Origin: Trichoplax adhaerens
Taxonomy: Eukaryota > Placozoa > Uniplacotomia > Trichoplacea > Trichoplacidae
Direction of reading: 5' to 3'
DNA length: 64,000 nucleotides
Assembly: GCF_000150275.1 (NCBI RefSeq)
Contig: NW_002060953.1
Coordinates: 2,265,858 to 2,329,857 of the forward strand
Shown: in pieces, positions 1 through 11,806 of the stretch
Numbering within the stretch: position 1 is the stretch's first letter
Layout: every line of letters begins with the position of its first letter
Made by a program: the position numbers and the translations under genes
Notes under the pieces: model-generated
What the model saw: the letters and a program-made list of their open reading frames with translations, nothing else
Database searches by the model: none
Told to the model about the DNA's origin: nothing

Positions 1-2377
1 AGAATCACTTATTACGGTACCGATAACTATCATAGATAACTAGGTATCTGCATATGTTATATAACACATTATCTTAAAGAATAGTTCATCACAATTATTT
101 AAGATTAACTCGACTAGAATTACGAAATAGCATCATTTTTCAGATCCTAATACGTTATCATAATTTTTTATGGATCGAAATTAAAGAATTTACTAGAAAA
201 TGCAAGAGACAAATGATTTAGTTTATCAATTCAATCTTCATTTAATTGAATCCTATCTATAAATACAGTTAATATTTATTATTTACTGATACGTGTATTT
301 CAAGAATGTTATAAAGTAATCAAGCTAAACGACCATTATAATCTTGGTTGTAAAAGATAATGATTTCAGTTCTATTGGTCCAGTATTATTGCAATGATCT
401 TGGATTTACCAATTATTGTAATAAAGAATGGAATTCAATAATAGCTACTCTTTTGGCTACTTTTCAATCACGATTGATTCAACATAATTAACTACAATAT
501 AATTAAAACATACAAAAATATATTTAAACATAACAATTGATGTCTAAATGAAACATATTGACACATATTGCAAAAGAGCAAGACGAACGATTGAAGAGAA
601 TTTATAATTTACCTTGCTGATATACGTATATTGTATTTTAAAAAGTTTTATATGGACTTACTTACAGACCTGAAATCATGTATTCCATTAAGTTAATACA
701 ATCCAAAATCTGTATATAGTAATGCCTGTAGCGGCTTTAAAATTTATTTGGAAATTTAAATGCGATGTTGATCTGTTTTGGTGATAAAAAGATATCGATT
801 TCTAAGAATGACACGCTTGGAATTGGTTCTAGTATGATCTAAATTTTTCCTTTTTAATTACGATACCGAGTTTTCATATTTATTACCGTACTAAATACCG
901 CAGTATTTCTTGTAAAATTTCAAGTTTAGCATTCTTAATTTGAAAATTGCTATCGTCAGACAAGTCTTCTTCGAGATCTCTATTATTATAATAAATTAAT
1001 TATAACGAATTAATTTTCAAACTAAAATTTATTTATGGCTTCCCCAATTCTAAACGTACGAGAAACTTTATTAATTTTACTAATTTCCATGAATGATTCA
1101 AGGCAGATACTCGCTATTTTACATCATGACAGTGATTGATTGTATAAACAAAAAGGAATTACAGGTTTTGGCGTATGCTACATGAAGCAATATATATTTA
1201 GTTATTACTAAATGGGCTAATTTCTAATCAGGGATAATATTTTAGAACTGCAATGATATAACTTAAGCCGTTGAGATACAATCCAAAATTAATTGACCTC
1301 CTACTTTGTTAAAGTTGTTCATATATCATTTCAAGTCGATCTTTCCTGAAATGAGTAGCTGTTTTTCTTCATGAAATTATACGGCAATGTTAAGTACTTT
1401 TATATAGTGATTTTAAAAATGTGCTATTGTAATTTTTTATAGAACTATTTTATGCGGTGATTGCATAAAACTGTACATGGACGATATAACGAAAGTGTGT
1501 ACAACTGTATGATGTTTGTTGATTTCGATTTTGACTATAACAATTCCCATAAGCTAGCTGGAACCTATTAAAGTACAAAATCGCATACGGAATTGTCTTA
1601 GTGTTTAATACTGAATTTGCTTCATCCAATGGTCTAGTAATATCTATCCGGCCATTCTTGAAATTTGACTGCGATATTTCCATTGTAGTCTTTGTCAGGA
1701 ACTTAATTTGATACCATGAAGTTAGCATGAAAAATTTTCTGCAATCAGGTTTTTAAAGCAATGTCAAAATAATTGGGTAGAAGGAATAAATTTTATTCGT
1801 GAAAATTAGATAAATTGAAAAATGTATCAGTAGTGTAAGCCGCTTTATATAAGAACTAGTAAAGCAATATATTATAAATCATGCTTTTATAGCTACTGAG
1901 TAAATTATACAACTTCATGTAATGATTACTACAGATGATTAAGTGGACGAGAGTATCAGGTTAGATATTAATATATCAAAGTATAGCTGATAGCATGATT
2001 ACGTACTATTTGCTATCGTTATTGTTGAGACAGCACACAAGATTAAGATTTTTAAATTAAACAGAGTTATAAAAAGATATTAAGGCATAAACCTGGGTTA
2101 TTCAGTAGTTGATAAATAGTAATAAGTGTCGGTAGAAAATGAATCTGAAGTTAATAAAGGTTTTGAGGATATACTGCAACTACGTAATCACCCATACTCT
2201 AATGAAAGTCACACAAAGGTAATGTAGAAATACAGCACCTAGATAGCCACCCATACTCTACTGAAAGCAACGCAAAGGTAATAAAATCAAACGTCAGAAA
2301 ATAAAGAGCAAAACGCCAATTAAACGATCGCCCTTAGGAATGACATCAAGGTGAATTCTTCACAAAAGAAAATAAAT
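1..2377. other. Intergenic, no gene seen
   Basis: AT-rich sequence with stops in all frames. The only open frame over 90 codons lies at 1450-1728 on the minus strand. It has no recognisable domain, no splice partners and low-complexity composition, so I do not call it. A two-copy local duplication at 2191-2284 is listed separately. Confidence 0.6.
2191..2284. repeat. Two-copy local tandem duplication, period 59 bp
   Basis: The string CCCATACTCTA followed by a CTGAAAG/ATGAAAG-type tail and CAAAGGTAAT occurs at 2191 and again at 2250 with a few substitutions. It lies about 100 bp past the stop codon of the VAT-1-like gene, so it may fall in its 3' untranslated region or just beyond. Confidence 0.8.
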
Positions 2378-4691
2378 TTAGACAGTAGTTGGTGATTTGC
2401 TCGGTTTCAGTACAACTTTACCAATATTTTTTCGTTCATATATGCGACGGAAAGCTTCAGCAAACTGGCGAAAAAACAACTTGTATCAATTTTACTGCAA
2501 TAAATTACGGCTCTATTGATAGCTTTATAAATTCTTTTTTAAATGATTTTACATACTAATAGTGCGTTAAAAATGTGATCAATTTATTTTACTTTGCAAA
2601 TTGTCTTACATTTTCAAAATCATGAACAGAATCGATCTTAGGCTTAATTATTCCTTCCTTATACCATCGAAGAATGTCGTTCATAGCAACTGAAAGAGAG
2701 CCTTTATAGTGACCATCAAATACGGATTGAAGATTGACTCCCCCTATCATCTTACTATCGCACATCAAGTCCATTGGATTTTTAGATGACGAGTTCCAAA
2801 ACTGCATTAATGATTTTTAGAAACGTTTCAGAAATCAATTAAAATCTTAATTGATAAGATTTGAATGTTTAATACTGTACGGAAATCAATTACTGTATTT
2901 GAAGATGTTCCATTGAAATACATAATTTCTGTGATTTATTTCCTGCATGTAGGTTAACATTTCGACTTTGTTAAGTCGATGTACGTACCGTTTTAGCTAG
3001 ATGGATTAAGCTACGTTTCTCACCGTTGATAGCAGTTGTGCAGCCTATGATATTAGATTGAAGATATTCAGAAACTTACATTTGGATATACCGTTACCTA
3101 TTAGTCAGTATTAGAAGTCTATAGCACAGTTTATAGGTACTTTACATAAAGGCAATCGTGAATTGATGTATGCATGATTCAGGTAATATTTGCTGGGTAC
3201 GATAAACACTGAATACTTACCGTATAAAATCTGCCTGCCAAAAGGTCTTACCACTTCATAATTTTTTTTATTATCACCGGCGCCCAAAGGATCCAAAACT
3301 AAATCAACCCCATCTGGTTCCATTCTAGATTTTTGAATAAATGATATAAAGAGGAATAGAATATTCACTAAAAGGTCATAAACTAACTGATATCTATGAA
3401 TTTATAAGTTATTTACAATTATATATTTGGTTTCTAATAAAGTTTATTTATTGACATAACAACGCACTGTTTTATTTCTTTAACATAATCTTTGTTTCTG
3501 TAATCAATCAACTGTGAATATCCATTCTTGAGCGCAGATTCGTTCTATTTGATGGCAAGCACAAATACAAATAGAATTGTTCAACTTTATAGTGACACAT
3601 CAAAAACAATTGAGTAAACGGTTTTGCACGCTACTATACTATTATCATTTTAGCCGTACATAAATCACATACCTTTTCTTCAGAGCATGTGCCATATAAT
3701 GTTACCTTAGGGACAGTTTTGCATAACTGGCCAACAGCAGAACCCTAATTGCAATACCAAACGTATTTAATGTAGGAAATTACAATTTCTTACGTAAAAA
3801 TAAGAACTGGTTGCGCCTCTTATCAATGAATAAGCTAATTTACGAAACTTACAATACCACCGGCTGCTATGTGGCATAAAACGGTTTGCCCTGATTGCAA
3901 ATTTCCAGATTTAAATAACGCCAAATAGGCCATCAAATAGCTAACTGGTATGGCGGCTGCATCTTCAAAAGTCATTTTTTCAGGCATTAGCCATACAAAG
4001 TCTTTATCTGCAACAACGTATTCACTCCAACCACCCCGAGGACAGAGGGCAATAACCCTGGCTCCAACCTAAATATCACAGAAGGATATTTTATCTCTAC
4101 ACATTACGCTCTGCCATAGAAGGAAATCCAAAGAAAACTGAACTGCTAATGTAAGCTTGCAAATAAGAGTTATCTTAACAATTATGTATCAATGCCACAA
4201 TATGAAAGACTGCTCATTTTCTGCTTATGAATAGTTAATGAATTCTATACTGCATGATGTAAACTAAATTGCCGCCAATGGGCGCATATCAAATCACTTA
4301 CCACGCCATCGACCCCTTCACCAAACGAATCTACGTAACCAGAAACTTCATAGCCAAGAACACATGGAGGAGGAGGATTAGTACAGTAGAGACCTTGAAT
4401 AGCCATCATGTCAGGAAAATTAACTCCACTGTGATAAAATGGTACCAAAACAGCAATGTTAGAAATTTGCCTCTTCGATAGTTACACTTGGACAATTAAA
4501 TCTACTTTTCAATTCGATTACTTAGGAAGGCTAGCACTGTACAGTATACTAGCTTACCATGCTTCAACTTTAACGCGAATTTGACCTTCGCCAGGTTCTG
4601 GGATGGGATTTTCTTGAATTTGGTGTTTATTGATATTACCAAATTCGCGTAATACCAAGCACCGGTTACTTGTTTTATGACCGTTTTGCAT
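2378..4691 (-). CDS. VAT1: VAT-1-like zinc-free quinone oxidoreductase (MDR family), 9 exons, 354 aa
   Basis: Medium-chain dehydrogenase/reductase of the synaptic-vesicle-membrane VAT-1 branch, expected to be a cytosolic or membrane-associated NADPH-dependent oxidoreductase. Exons on the minus strand: 4691-4558, 4428-4302, 4068-3853, 3744-3673, 3544-3468, 3324-3221, 3044-2989, 2801-2610 and 2464-2378. All have GT..AG borders and the joined length is 1065 nt. The N-terminal GroES-like fold carries EACGVNFPDMMAIQGLY and PCVLGYEVSGYV (about residues 43-75). The Rossmann nucleotide-binding loop AAGG..GSAVGQL spans residues 155-166 across the exon 3/4 join. The block GVDLVLDPLG is in exon 6, and the C-terminus ends in NIGKVVLKPS. 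Length is close to vertebrate VAT-1 (about 390 aa), with a shorter N-terminus. The start is the only ATG ahead of the first conserved strand. The catalytic substrate is not known from sequence. Confidence 0.93.
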
Positions 4692-6500
4692 GTTTGAATC
4701 GATTTGCGACTATGAAAGTATAGATTATTTTTTAAATTAAGCCTGCATCAGTGAAACGCGAAGATTGGACTACAATCTACGGTAATTTACAGTAGCATCC
4801 AATTTCTCATTCCTTTCTTCTCTGCTTATGCAAAAATTAATAAATTACTACATTAGCAAGTAATTTAGTCACTCTAGGCTAGCTGTCATCATGACTGGTT
4901 GATCATTTGAACGATCAATTTTAAGCAGCAATCTGCCAACTGCCGTGATGACTTGTACCGTCATCCTACGATTATCTCTCAATTCCTATCTTAAGGATGC
5001 TTAATAAAAGCAAACCAAGGCATCCTGTTTCCAAATTACATTGCTTTCATTTCTAAGTCACTGTACTTGCTCTATATTAACAACGACTTTATTTTCTATT
5101 TTAGGACAATCGACAATATACTGAATCAATTGCCATCACAACCTTTGCTACAGTATCATGGAAGTTAACATCATTGACCATCATAATTATTGAAGAGATA
5201 AATTGTTTATCTAACCTCCAATTCCAGGTCAGGCAAAAGTACAGTTAAAAGAATAATTGATTCATTACACAATATTTATCCAGTTGAACAACAGAACAGT
5301 ACGATGACGACATTTAATAGCTAAAGTAATTAAAAACCACATTTCAATTGGCGAAGCCATTGATTTGGTTTGATCAGGACAACTTCACTCATTTATATAT
5401 TTATATGCAGTATGACAGTATTTTGATCATTTTTTATGTTATCAATCGACTACTGTTCTGTAGAGATAGCCCATCGGAGAGATAATTGAAAACAACATCA
5501 TTCGCTTAGCTAGACTAATGAATTATTTCAATGTATTTTTAAAGCTCTCCTAGCCGCGAATGAGATCAACAACATCAACATCAAAGGCAAGATGATGCAA
5601 ACGACCAAAACGATGGCAGTATTTCCAATCATCGAGCAGGTTACGCAGTACAATCTATCAACAAACTACTACTTTGGTAATCATGGAATCAAACCAATTC
5701 ATATTCTACTCACCTTGTTCAAATAGGAGGAAAATGTTTTCAATAGTTTGACTGTCGTTTTCAAGGTGGAGAACGCTTGCGATGATTTATGTGAAATTGA
5801 TCGAGGCCTTTTATAACATCGATTTAAACTCATGACGTCGTTGTTTCCTTTTGCCCAGTCGCGTCACGTTCCTCAATCAACCGTACCGTCTGCGAGTGAG
5901 CCACAGCACATTGTACTCTAAAAATTCCATACAGAGCCAATCCGCATACAGTACAAAGTCGTTCGCTTACAGTGAACTGTACTGTAAACTCCAGACTCTA
6001 AAATCCAGGACAGTACCGTATCCAACCGATCCACGTCTACAGTCTTACTCGCCTAAAAATAGATTCGATTTGAAGTAGATTAGACTTGATGGCCGGGCCT
6101 ATAGCCTCGCAGTTCAGTACTGTCCTGCGAGTCTATACAGTACAGTACAGTAAGTGAACATTACGTTCATTATTTACTTAAGGGTATGACGTAATGGTTA
6201 GCGGTACAGTATTGGACGCACCGATCCCTCTTGTAAATAAAAATTCCTGGTCTTCCAGTTTAACCCAATGGCGATTCCTTCTGACAGTGTAATTTATACA
6301 ATTATGATGTATGTATGATACAGTACCCTACTCTTATGTAAACAACTTGACGACATGATAGCGAAAGGCCTTGATGGCGTTATGCCCTTTCTGTTGAAAT
6401 GGAGTAGCAGGAATCTACAGTACTGTAGGATTGTCAACGATGATGTAGATTTCAGCTAGCATCGACCTGATCGCATAGCACTTACTGAGGTAGTTTAGTT
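4692..6500. other. Intergenic, with GTACT/AGTAC-rich stretch
   Basis: No conserved coding signal. The stretch from about 5820 to 6240 is visibly less AT-rich than its surroundings and gives an open frame at 5851-6078 (plus). That frame is explained by repeat composition (many TACAGT/ACTGTA words) and has no domain, so it is not called as a gene. Confidence 0.6.
5970..6160. repeat. GTACT/AGTAC simple-repeat cluster and dispersed-repeat copy
   Basis: Several ACTGTAC, CAGTACTGT and TACAGTACAGTACAG words occur here, the densest at 6116-6152. The 17-mer GATGGCCGGGCCTATAG at 6088-6104 recurs with two changes (GATGGCTGGGCCTACAG) at 61648-61664. There it is also followed by the same GTACT-type repeat, so both are probably copies of one dispersed element. 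Confidence 0.7.
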
Positions 6501-6990
6501 ATTTCGCTATTTTGCCTTGAAACTGATTCTGATTGAGTTTTTTGGACATAACTGAATGATTCTCGGTAAACGAATCGCATTGAAATATTGCCATATTTAT
6601 CTGAATCGATTAGTCTAGTCCATTAATACCATCAAGAATGAGGACAAAATAACATATTAACAGATATTTTGCTATTTTGCCTTGAAACTGATTCGGATTG
6701 AGTTTATTTGACATAACTGAATGATTCTAGGTAAACGAATCGCATTGAAATATTGCCATGTTTATCTGAATCGATTAGTCTAGTCCATGAATACCATCAA
6801 GAATGAGGACAAAATAACGTATTAACAGTTATTTCGCTATTTTGCCTTGAATCTGTTTCGGAATGAGTTTTTTTTTTGACATAACTGAATGATTCTAGGT
6901 AAACGAATCGCCTTGAAATATTGCCATGTTTATTTGAATCGATTAGTCTAGTCCATTAATACCATCAAGAATGAGGATAAAATAGCGTAT
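6501..6990. repeat. Three tandem copies of a 165-bp unit
   Basis: The units start at 6501, 6666 and 6831, exactly 165 bp apart. Each begins with ATTT(C/T)GCTATTTTGCCTTGAA and includes GACATAACTGAATGATTC, then ATCGATTAGTCTAGTCCAT, and ends with CATCAAGAATGAGGA. Copies differ by scattered substitutions and, in the third, by a lengthened T-run near 6870. No open frame is maintained through the units, so this is a non-coding minisatellite/satellite-type array. Confidence 0.95.
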
Positions 6991-9900
6991 ATTTGATCAG
7001 TTGAACTTTAAACTAGCGGATCAATCTTGATCCAAACTAGCTATACCTAATGTTATAGTGGATTAAAGCTACTCGAACGAGGATGATCAGGATTGAATTA
7101 GTAACGAAATTAGAAGACTAAATTAAATTTCATCCTAACACCTACTTTGCCGTTTTCGACAAATTGTGATTGACGAAGTGCTATACCTATAGATAAAGAT
7201 AAATTAACATCGCTTGATTTTGTTTACTTTATATTTACATTCCTTCTACTGTACCATTTTCGATGCAAAGCGAATAATTTATAAATTGATAACAGTATTT
7301 TGTTAGACTGTTCTTATCTTTACTCTTAGGTACTTTACCATTATCAGCATATTATCATTGATAAAGTGTTATACTGTACTTATACAGAAATAAATAGCAA
7401 CGGTTTGCTCAATTATTCTACATCGGGTATAACAAATCTAATCAACAGTGCTAGAAATAATTATTGTCAACTTTATTATTTGACGTTTTCTACCAGTAAT
7501 TTATTATACGTGTTTGGACACTAATATTAGACTTGAGATTGTTACTAATCACGGTTAATCTGTATTCTGTAATTTAGGGCAATAAATTGATTGGCTATAC
7601 AACAAAAGGTCATAGTCATGCGATCCATATTCAAATTAAATTGCAACTGCACTCAATTGGAATAGGCGTAATTCTATCAAAGTATGACTACATTTTATTG
7701 AATAATTTACATGGTAAAATATCATAAATCAAAACTAGATCATATAGTTTTGCCCTGAGCTGAAGTACGTATATCCATAAGCATGAATCTTTGTTATGAA
7801 TGTTTCCAACTACATGATATTGAGGGAAATTGATTAAACCTAAGCATAAACTACCGACTCGTAGAAGTGTTGATCGTTACACAGCTGCTTCTCGATAGTA
7901 AGCCACATATGTATGATTCCCGTTTTATGAGTAGTTATAGTACTACAGGTTAGCACTACATACTACTGAATTTAATATTTCTGCCGCATCTGACAATGAA
8001 ATAAAATTAAACATATTCTTGATTTCTTATATATCGTCAATATTTGTCTTATTAAGATGCCCTTCTGATATTACCAGACATCGTTGTTCTTGTAGTACCA
8101 TGACTTTGTGATTACATTGGTTGCAATAATGATAGTTTTTAACTTGATTAAAATTAAGTTATGAAATGCAATAGCAAGTAACAAATAATATTGCCAAATG
8201 ATCTCCAACTCACTAACTTATATATACTGTAACTGTGTGAGTATTATTTGCACACAAAAGCTGAATAACATATCGGAATCTGGGATATTAGATAATTCCA
8301 ATATTCACGGATAGTTCAATTTTCCTGACTATGATCATGTAGATTGTAAGAATAACAATAATGAAAATAATGAAATTCGTAGGACCACTTCTTTCATGCA
8401 AGTGGTTCATTATGGGCATTTATGAAGAATTGATTTCGTTCAGAATTAACGCTACACTTTATTAATAAGACATTGAAGGGAACAATTTGTAAGCCTTTGC
8501 GCTAGTTGGAGGATAGTTCGACAAAGGTAATATCATGCGACTGAAGAATGCGAAGATTGAACAGTCAAGGTGCCAGTAAAACAAAAGGTCCTGAGTAAAT
8601 CTATCAGCCAAGTTTAATATTGCCCGTAAAATGTATATAGTACTGTACAACGTATGTTGTGGGAGATTCAAATAAAGTAGTAAAAGACTGCAAATTCCAA
8701 TTTTAATAACGCTACGAATTAGGCTTGTAAATATATCTATAACCTTATCACATCATTTACGTAATTCGAATACAAGTAATATTTCGTATATCAACTTAAC
8801 CGTATAAAGATGAAGCTGAAATATCATGATTAACAATAACAAGAACAATCTAGCCATATAAATAATACGTCAAAATAGGATGCACCAAGTTCTAAATTAC
8901 TGCTAATTTACAACTAATTACACTCAAGATATGGAATTCCACAAACAATTTTAAAGTTGATTTAATTTATTTTATTAGCTAAATGAAAATTTTAGAGCTA
9001 TTTTATGAATCTCGTCAGACACTTGGGTAGTTCTGTAAATGTGAATTATGAATGGTTAAGTGGATCCGTATACTAAATCGTTCTTTGCTTGATATACGAC
9101 ATTCGCTAACCAACTGCATAAATGCGGTACAAAATAGCTGTGCATTAGGAAATTGTTCTGAAACATCGGGAATAGAATCAATGTTAAAATTTATCAGATA
9201 AGCAAGATAAAACTGGATACTCTTCCCGATGTCATAGTCCCATTAGAGTTTCGTTAATGTAAAGCTTCTCATCCTCTCAGCATCACTACTATATATTAAA
9301 GATTTGATCCAAAGCAGTTCGAAGCGTGCAATTACTTTATGTGCAAGTTCAATTGTATCATTTAGAACATGTAGGATAGCATTCCAGTACAGTAGAAAGC
9401 CACTGTTGATAACACAGCTTATGTCGTAAAACCACAGGCGATTATGTAAAGCAGCGGGCGTTTTGTTATTAATTTACCGTCGTTAATTCAACCCGACATA
9501 AAGAACTAATTGTTATTAATGCTCTCATAAAGTTTGATATTTTAGCAAATGTCGGAAATAATACATGTAATATCCAAACTATCACGGGATCCCGCGTCAT
9601 TTTTATCTCCATACGATTATTTTTTAAACTTCTTCATAAATTTCACAAAAAATTAAAACCATTACGTTAGAGCTGCGGTAAGTAATACGACTTGACGTAT
9701 AACTATGAGATTTTTGTCACACGCTTTGTTAAACGTAAAAGTTTCCTTATTTTTATCAGACAATGTCATGGATAAAGTCTGTTAATTATAAGCATTGACG
9801 ATGTTAATTAAGGATATCAGTTGATATAAGAAAAACTTAAGTTAATACAGTTTTACTCTATCAATGTCTGCAAAGGGTAATGAGCACGATACTTCCCTAG

Positions 9901-11806
9901 CATCTGGCTTTTATGACAAAAGAAAGAGGGCGTTTTCCTTATTTAAAGTTATCTTCCCGTAAAGCTGTAAATCAAGATTAACTATTATCGCATGTTTAAT
10001 ACATAAATAATAACACTTGAATAGCCGTAATACGACTAGAACTTATTGCTGTAATACCACATGCAAACATTTTTTACAATAGTAATTAAAATATTTGAAA
10101 TATGCGCTGGAAAATGACACTGCTATATCAGTGAAATGCGGATTTTCCTTATGTCATTATCCTGATTATGACATCAAGATTAATAAAATGAGATTGAATC
10201 AGGGCCATATTTCCAAAAAAAGTTTTGCTTAATCAATATCAAAAAATGCTACCAGAAAGTAGCCAACTTATCCATGATGAAAACAAAGTTTCAGAATTCG
10301 TTCCACGTTTTTCAGAAAATCGCTAGTGGCTCGATTATCATTTTACCATCAAAGGACGAAATCTAGTTCAATTCTATCTAGGCATAGTATGAAACTCAAA
10401 AATACATAATAGCAGTATCTCGTGCAGTAGCTCTAATTAGGACATTTATAATCCTAGGTTATCTGTAATTTATACTTCAGAATAATCACAAGGACAAACG
10501 TAATTTATCGCGTTTATGTATCGAACTAGCTTTTGAAAGGTAGTCAGAATAAAAGTCATGACATTTAAGTGTGGTGTGATGCTACAGCGTTAAGCTGTGG
10601 ATTAATCTAATTAGTCAATTTGTCGAAAAATATAACTCTCTGAATCATTCGTTGATAATCTCCATAATAATATGAATTAAAATAATGTTAGTGGATAAAA
10701 TTTATCTAAAAGCTATCAGCCATAACGAATTACCAAACTGTAATGAATTATAATGATTTTTTTTAAGGAACCCGCAATTATTTTTCTACATCTTTTTTGT
10801 TAAATAAGTTATGCCTACCTATTTAATATCAGCGGGTCTCCACAAAACTGCACGTGATTAAAAAGCTGATGCATGGGATTTAAAGTAGACTGCTGTGTAT
10901 TAATTATTACAAAATACGGATCATAACAATTAAGCCTAATTCATGTTACTGATCATCCATTGTAATTTCAAGACAGCCTGGATTATTACTCTTGCCACCC
11001 ACTGTGCTATCTCTACTTTTCAAGAAAAAAAATGCATCCTTCATTGTGCGGCTAGTATTTACTTATTTTATAATTTACTGGTACTTTTCGTTAGGATAAA
11101 TCGTATATCTATGCGCCCTGAATATTTCTTATTATTTCCTAGCATACTAATCCTTCTATTTTCGAAATTAGTAAGTTATTCAGATGGGCGTGGGCATTTA
11201 GCTACCATCATAGCCATCTTATAACGTCAAATTATAAATGATCATATTTGATCTAATGAAGGGCAAAGAATACTTCGTCAACATTGCATGTAAATCGCTG
11301 ACAAAGGTTTGCTTATTGAATAATTACGACTGGTCCCATGAGACCTGATAGTACATGTATCTGATCACCACATAATTTATTCTAACCTGTTTTAAATTAT
11401 TACTTGCTGATAGATTCAAGGACAGCATCAAATACTTCAGGCCATTACTTATTCTAATTGGTTAAAGAAATCTGTATCACGATCTTTTAATGTTCAAAAG
11501 GCACTAGAACTTGTAAAGGAGATATGAAAACTATTTAATAACACTTGCAGCTTGTTCCGTCTTCTATAAAGCAATTTATTTTCAGTTATCTTTTCGTTTC
11601 TTTCAATTGCAAGATCAGAATTAGCAAATAGTCTAGTCAGATAAAATTTAAGCAAATTTTCTAAAGCTATCTCACATATGTATATTACATACCATCAACA
11701 CCTACTATCCGACTCATAAGCGAAAAGTTCAAGAACAGTTTATTACCTAGCTTTTCTGCCTGTAACATCGCTTTTACGGGTGTATGTTAATTCAAGTAAG
11801 GGAAGA
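6991..11806. other. Intergenic, no gene seen
   Basis: Nearly 5 kb of AT-rich DNA. Short open frames at 8462-8671 (minus) and 10943-11224 (plus) have no domain, no conserved blocks and no matching splice partners. The end of this stretch should contain the promoter and 5' untranslated region of the Apaf-1-like gene. No TATA box or other core element stands out against the AT-rich background. Confidence 0.55.

Noticed and set aside
10943-11224. 93-codon hydrophobic open frame as a small membrane protein gene
   Set aside because: Hydrophobic frames are expected by chance in AT-rich DNA; there is no conserved motif, and no partner exons were found.
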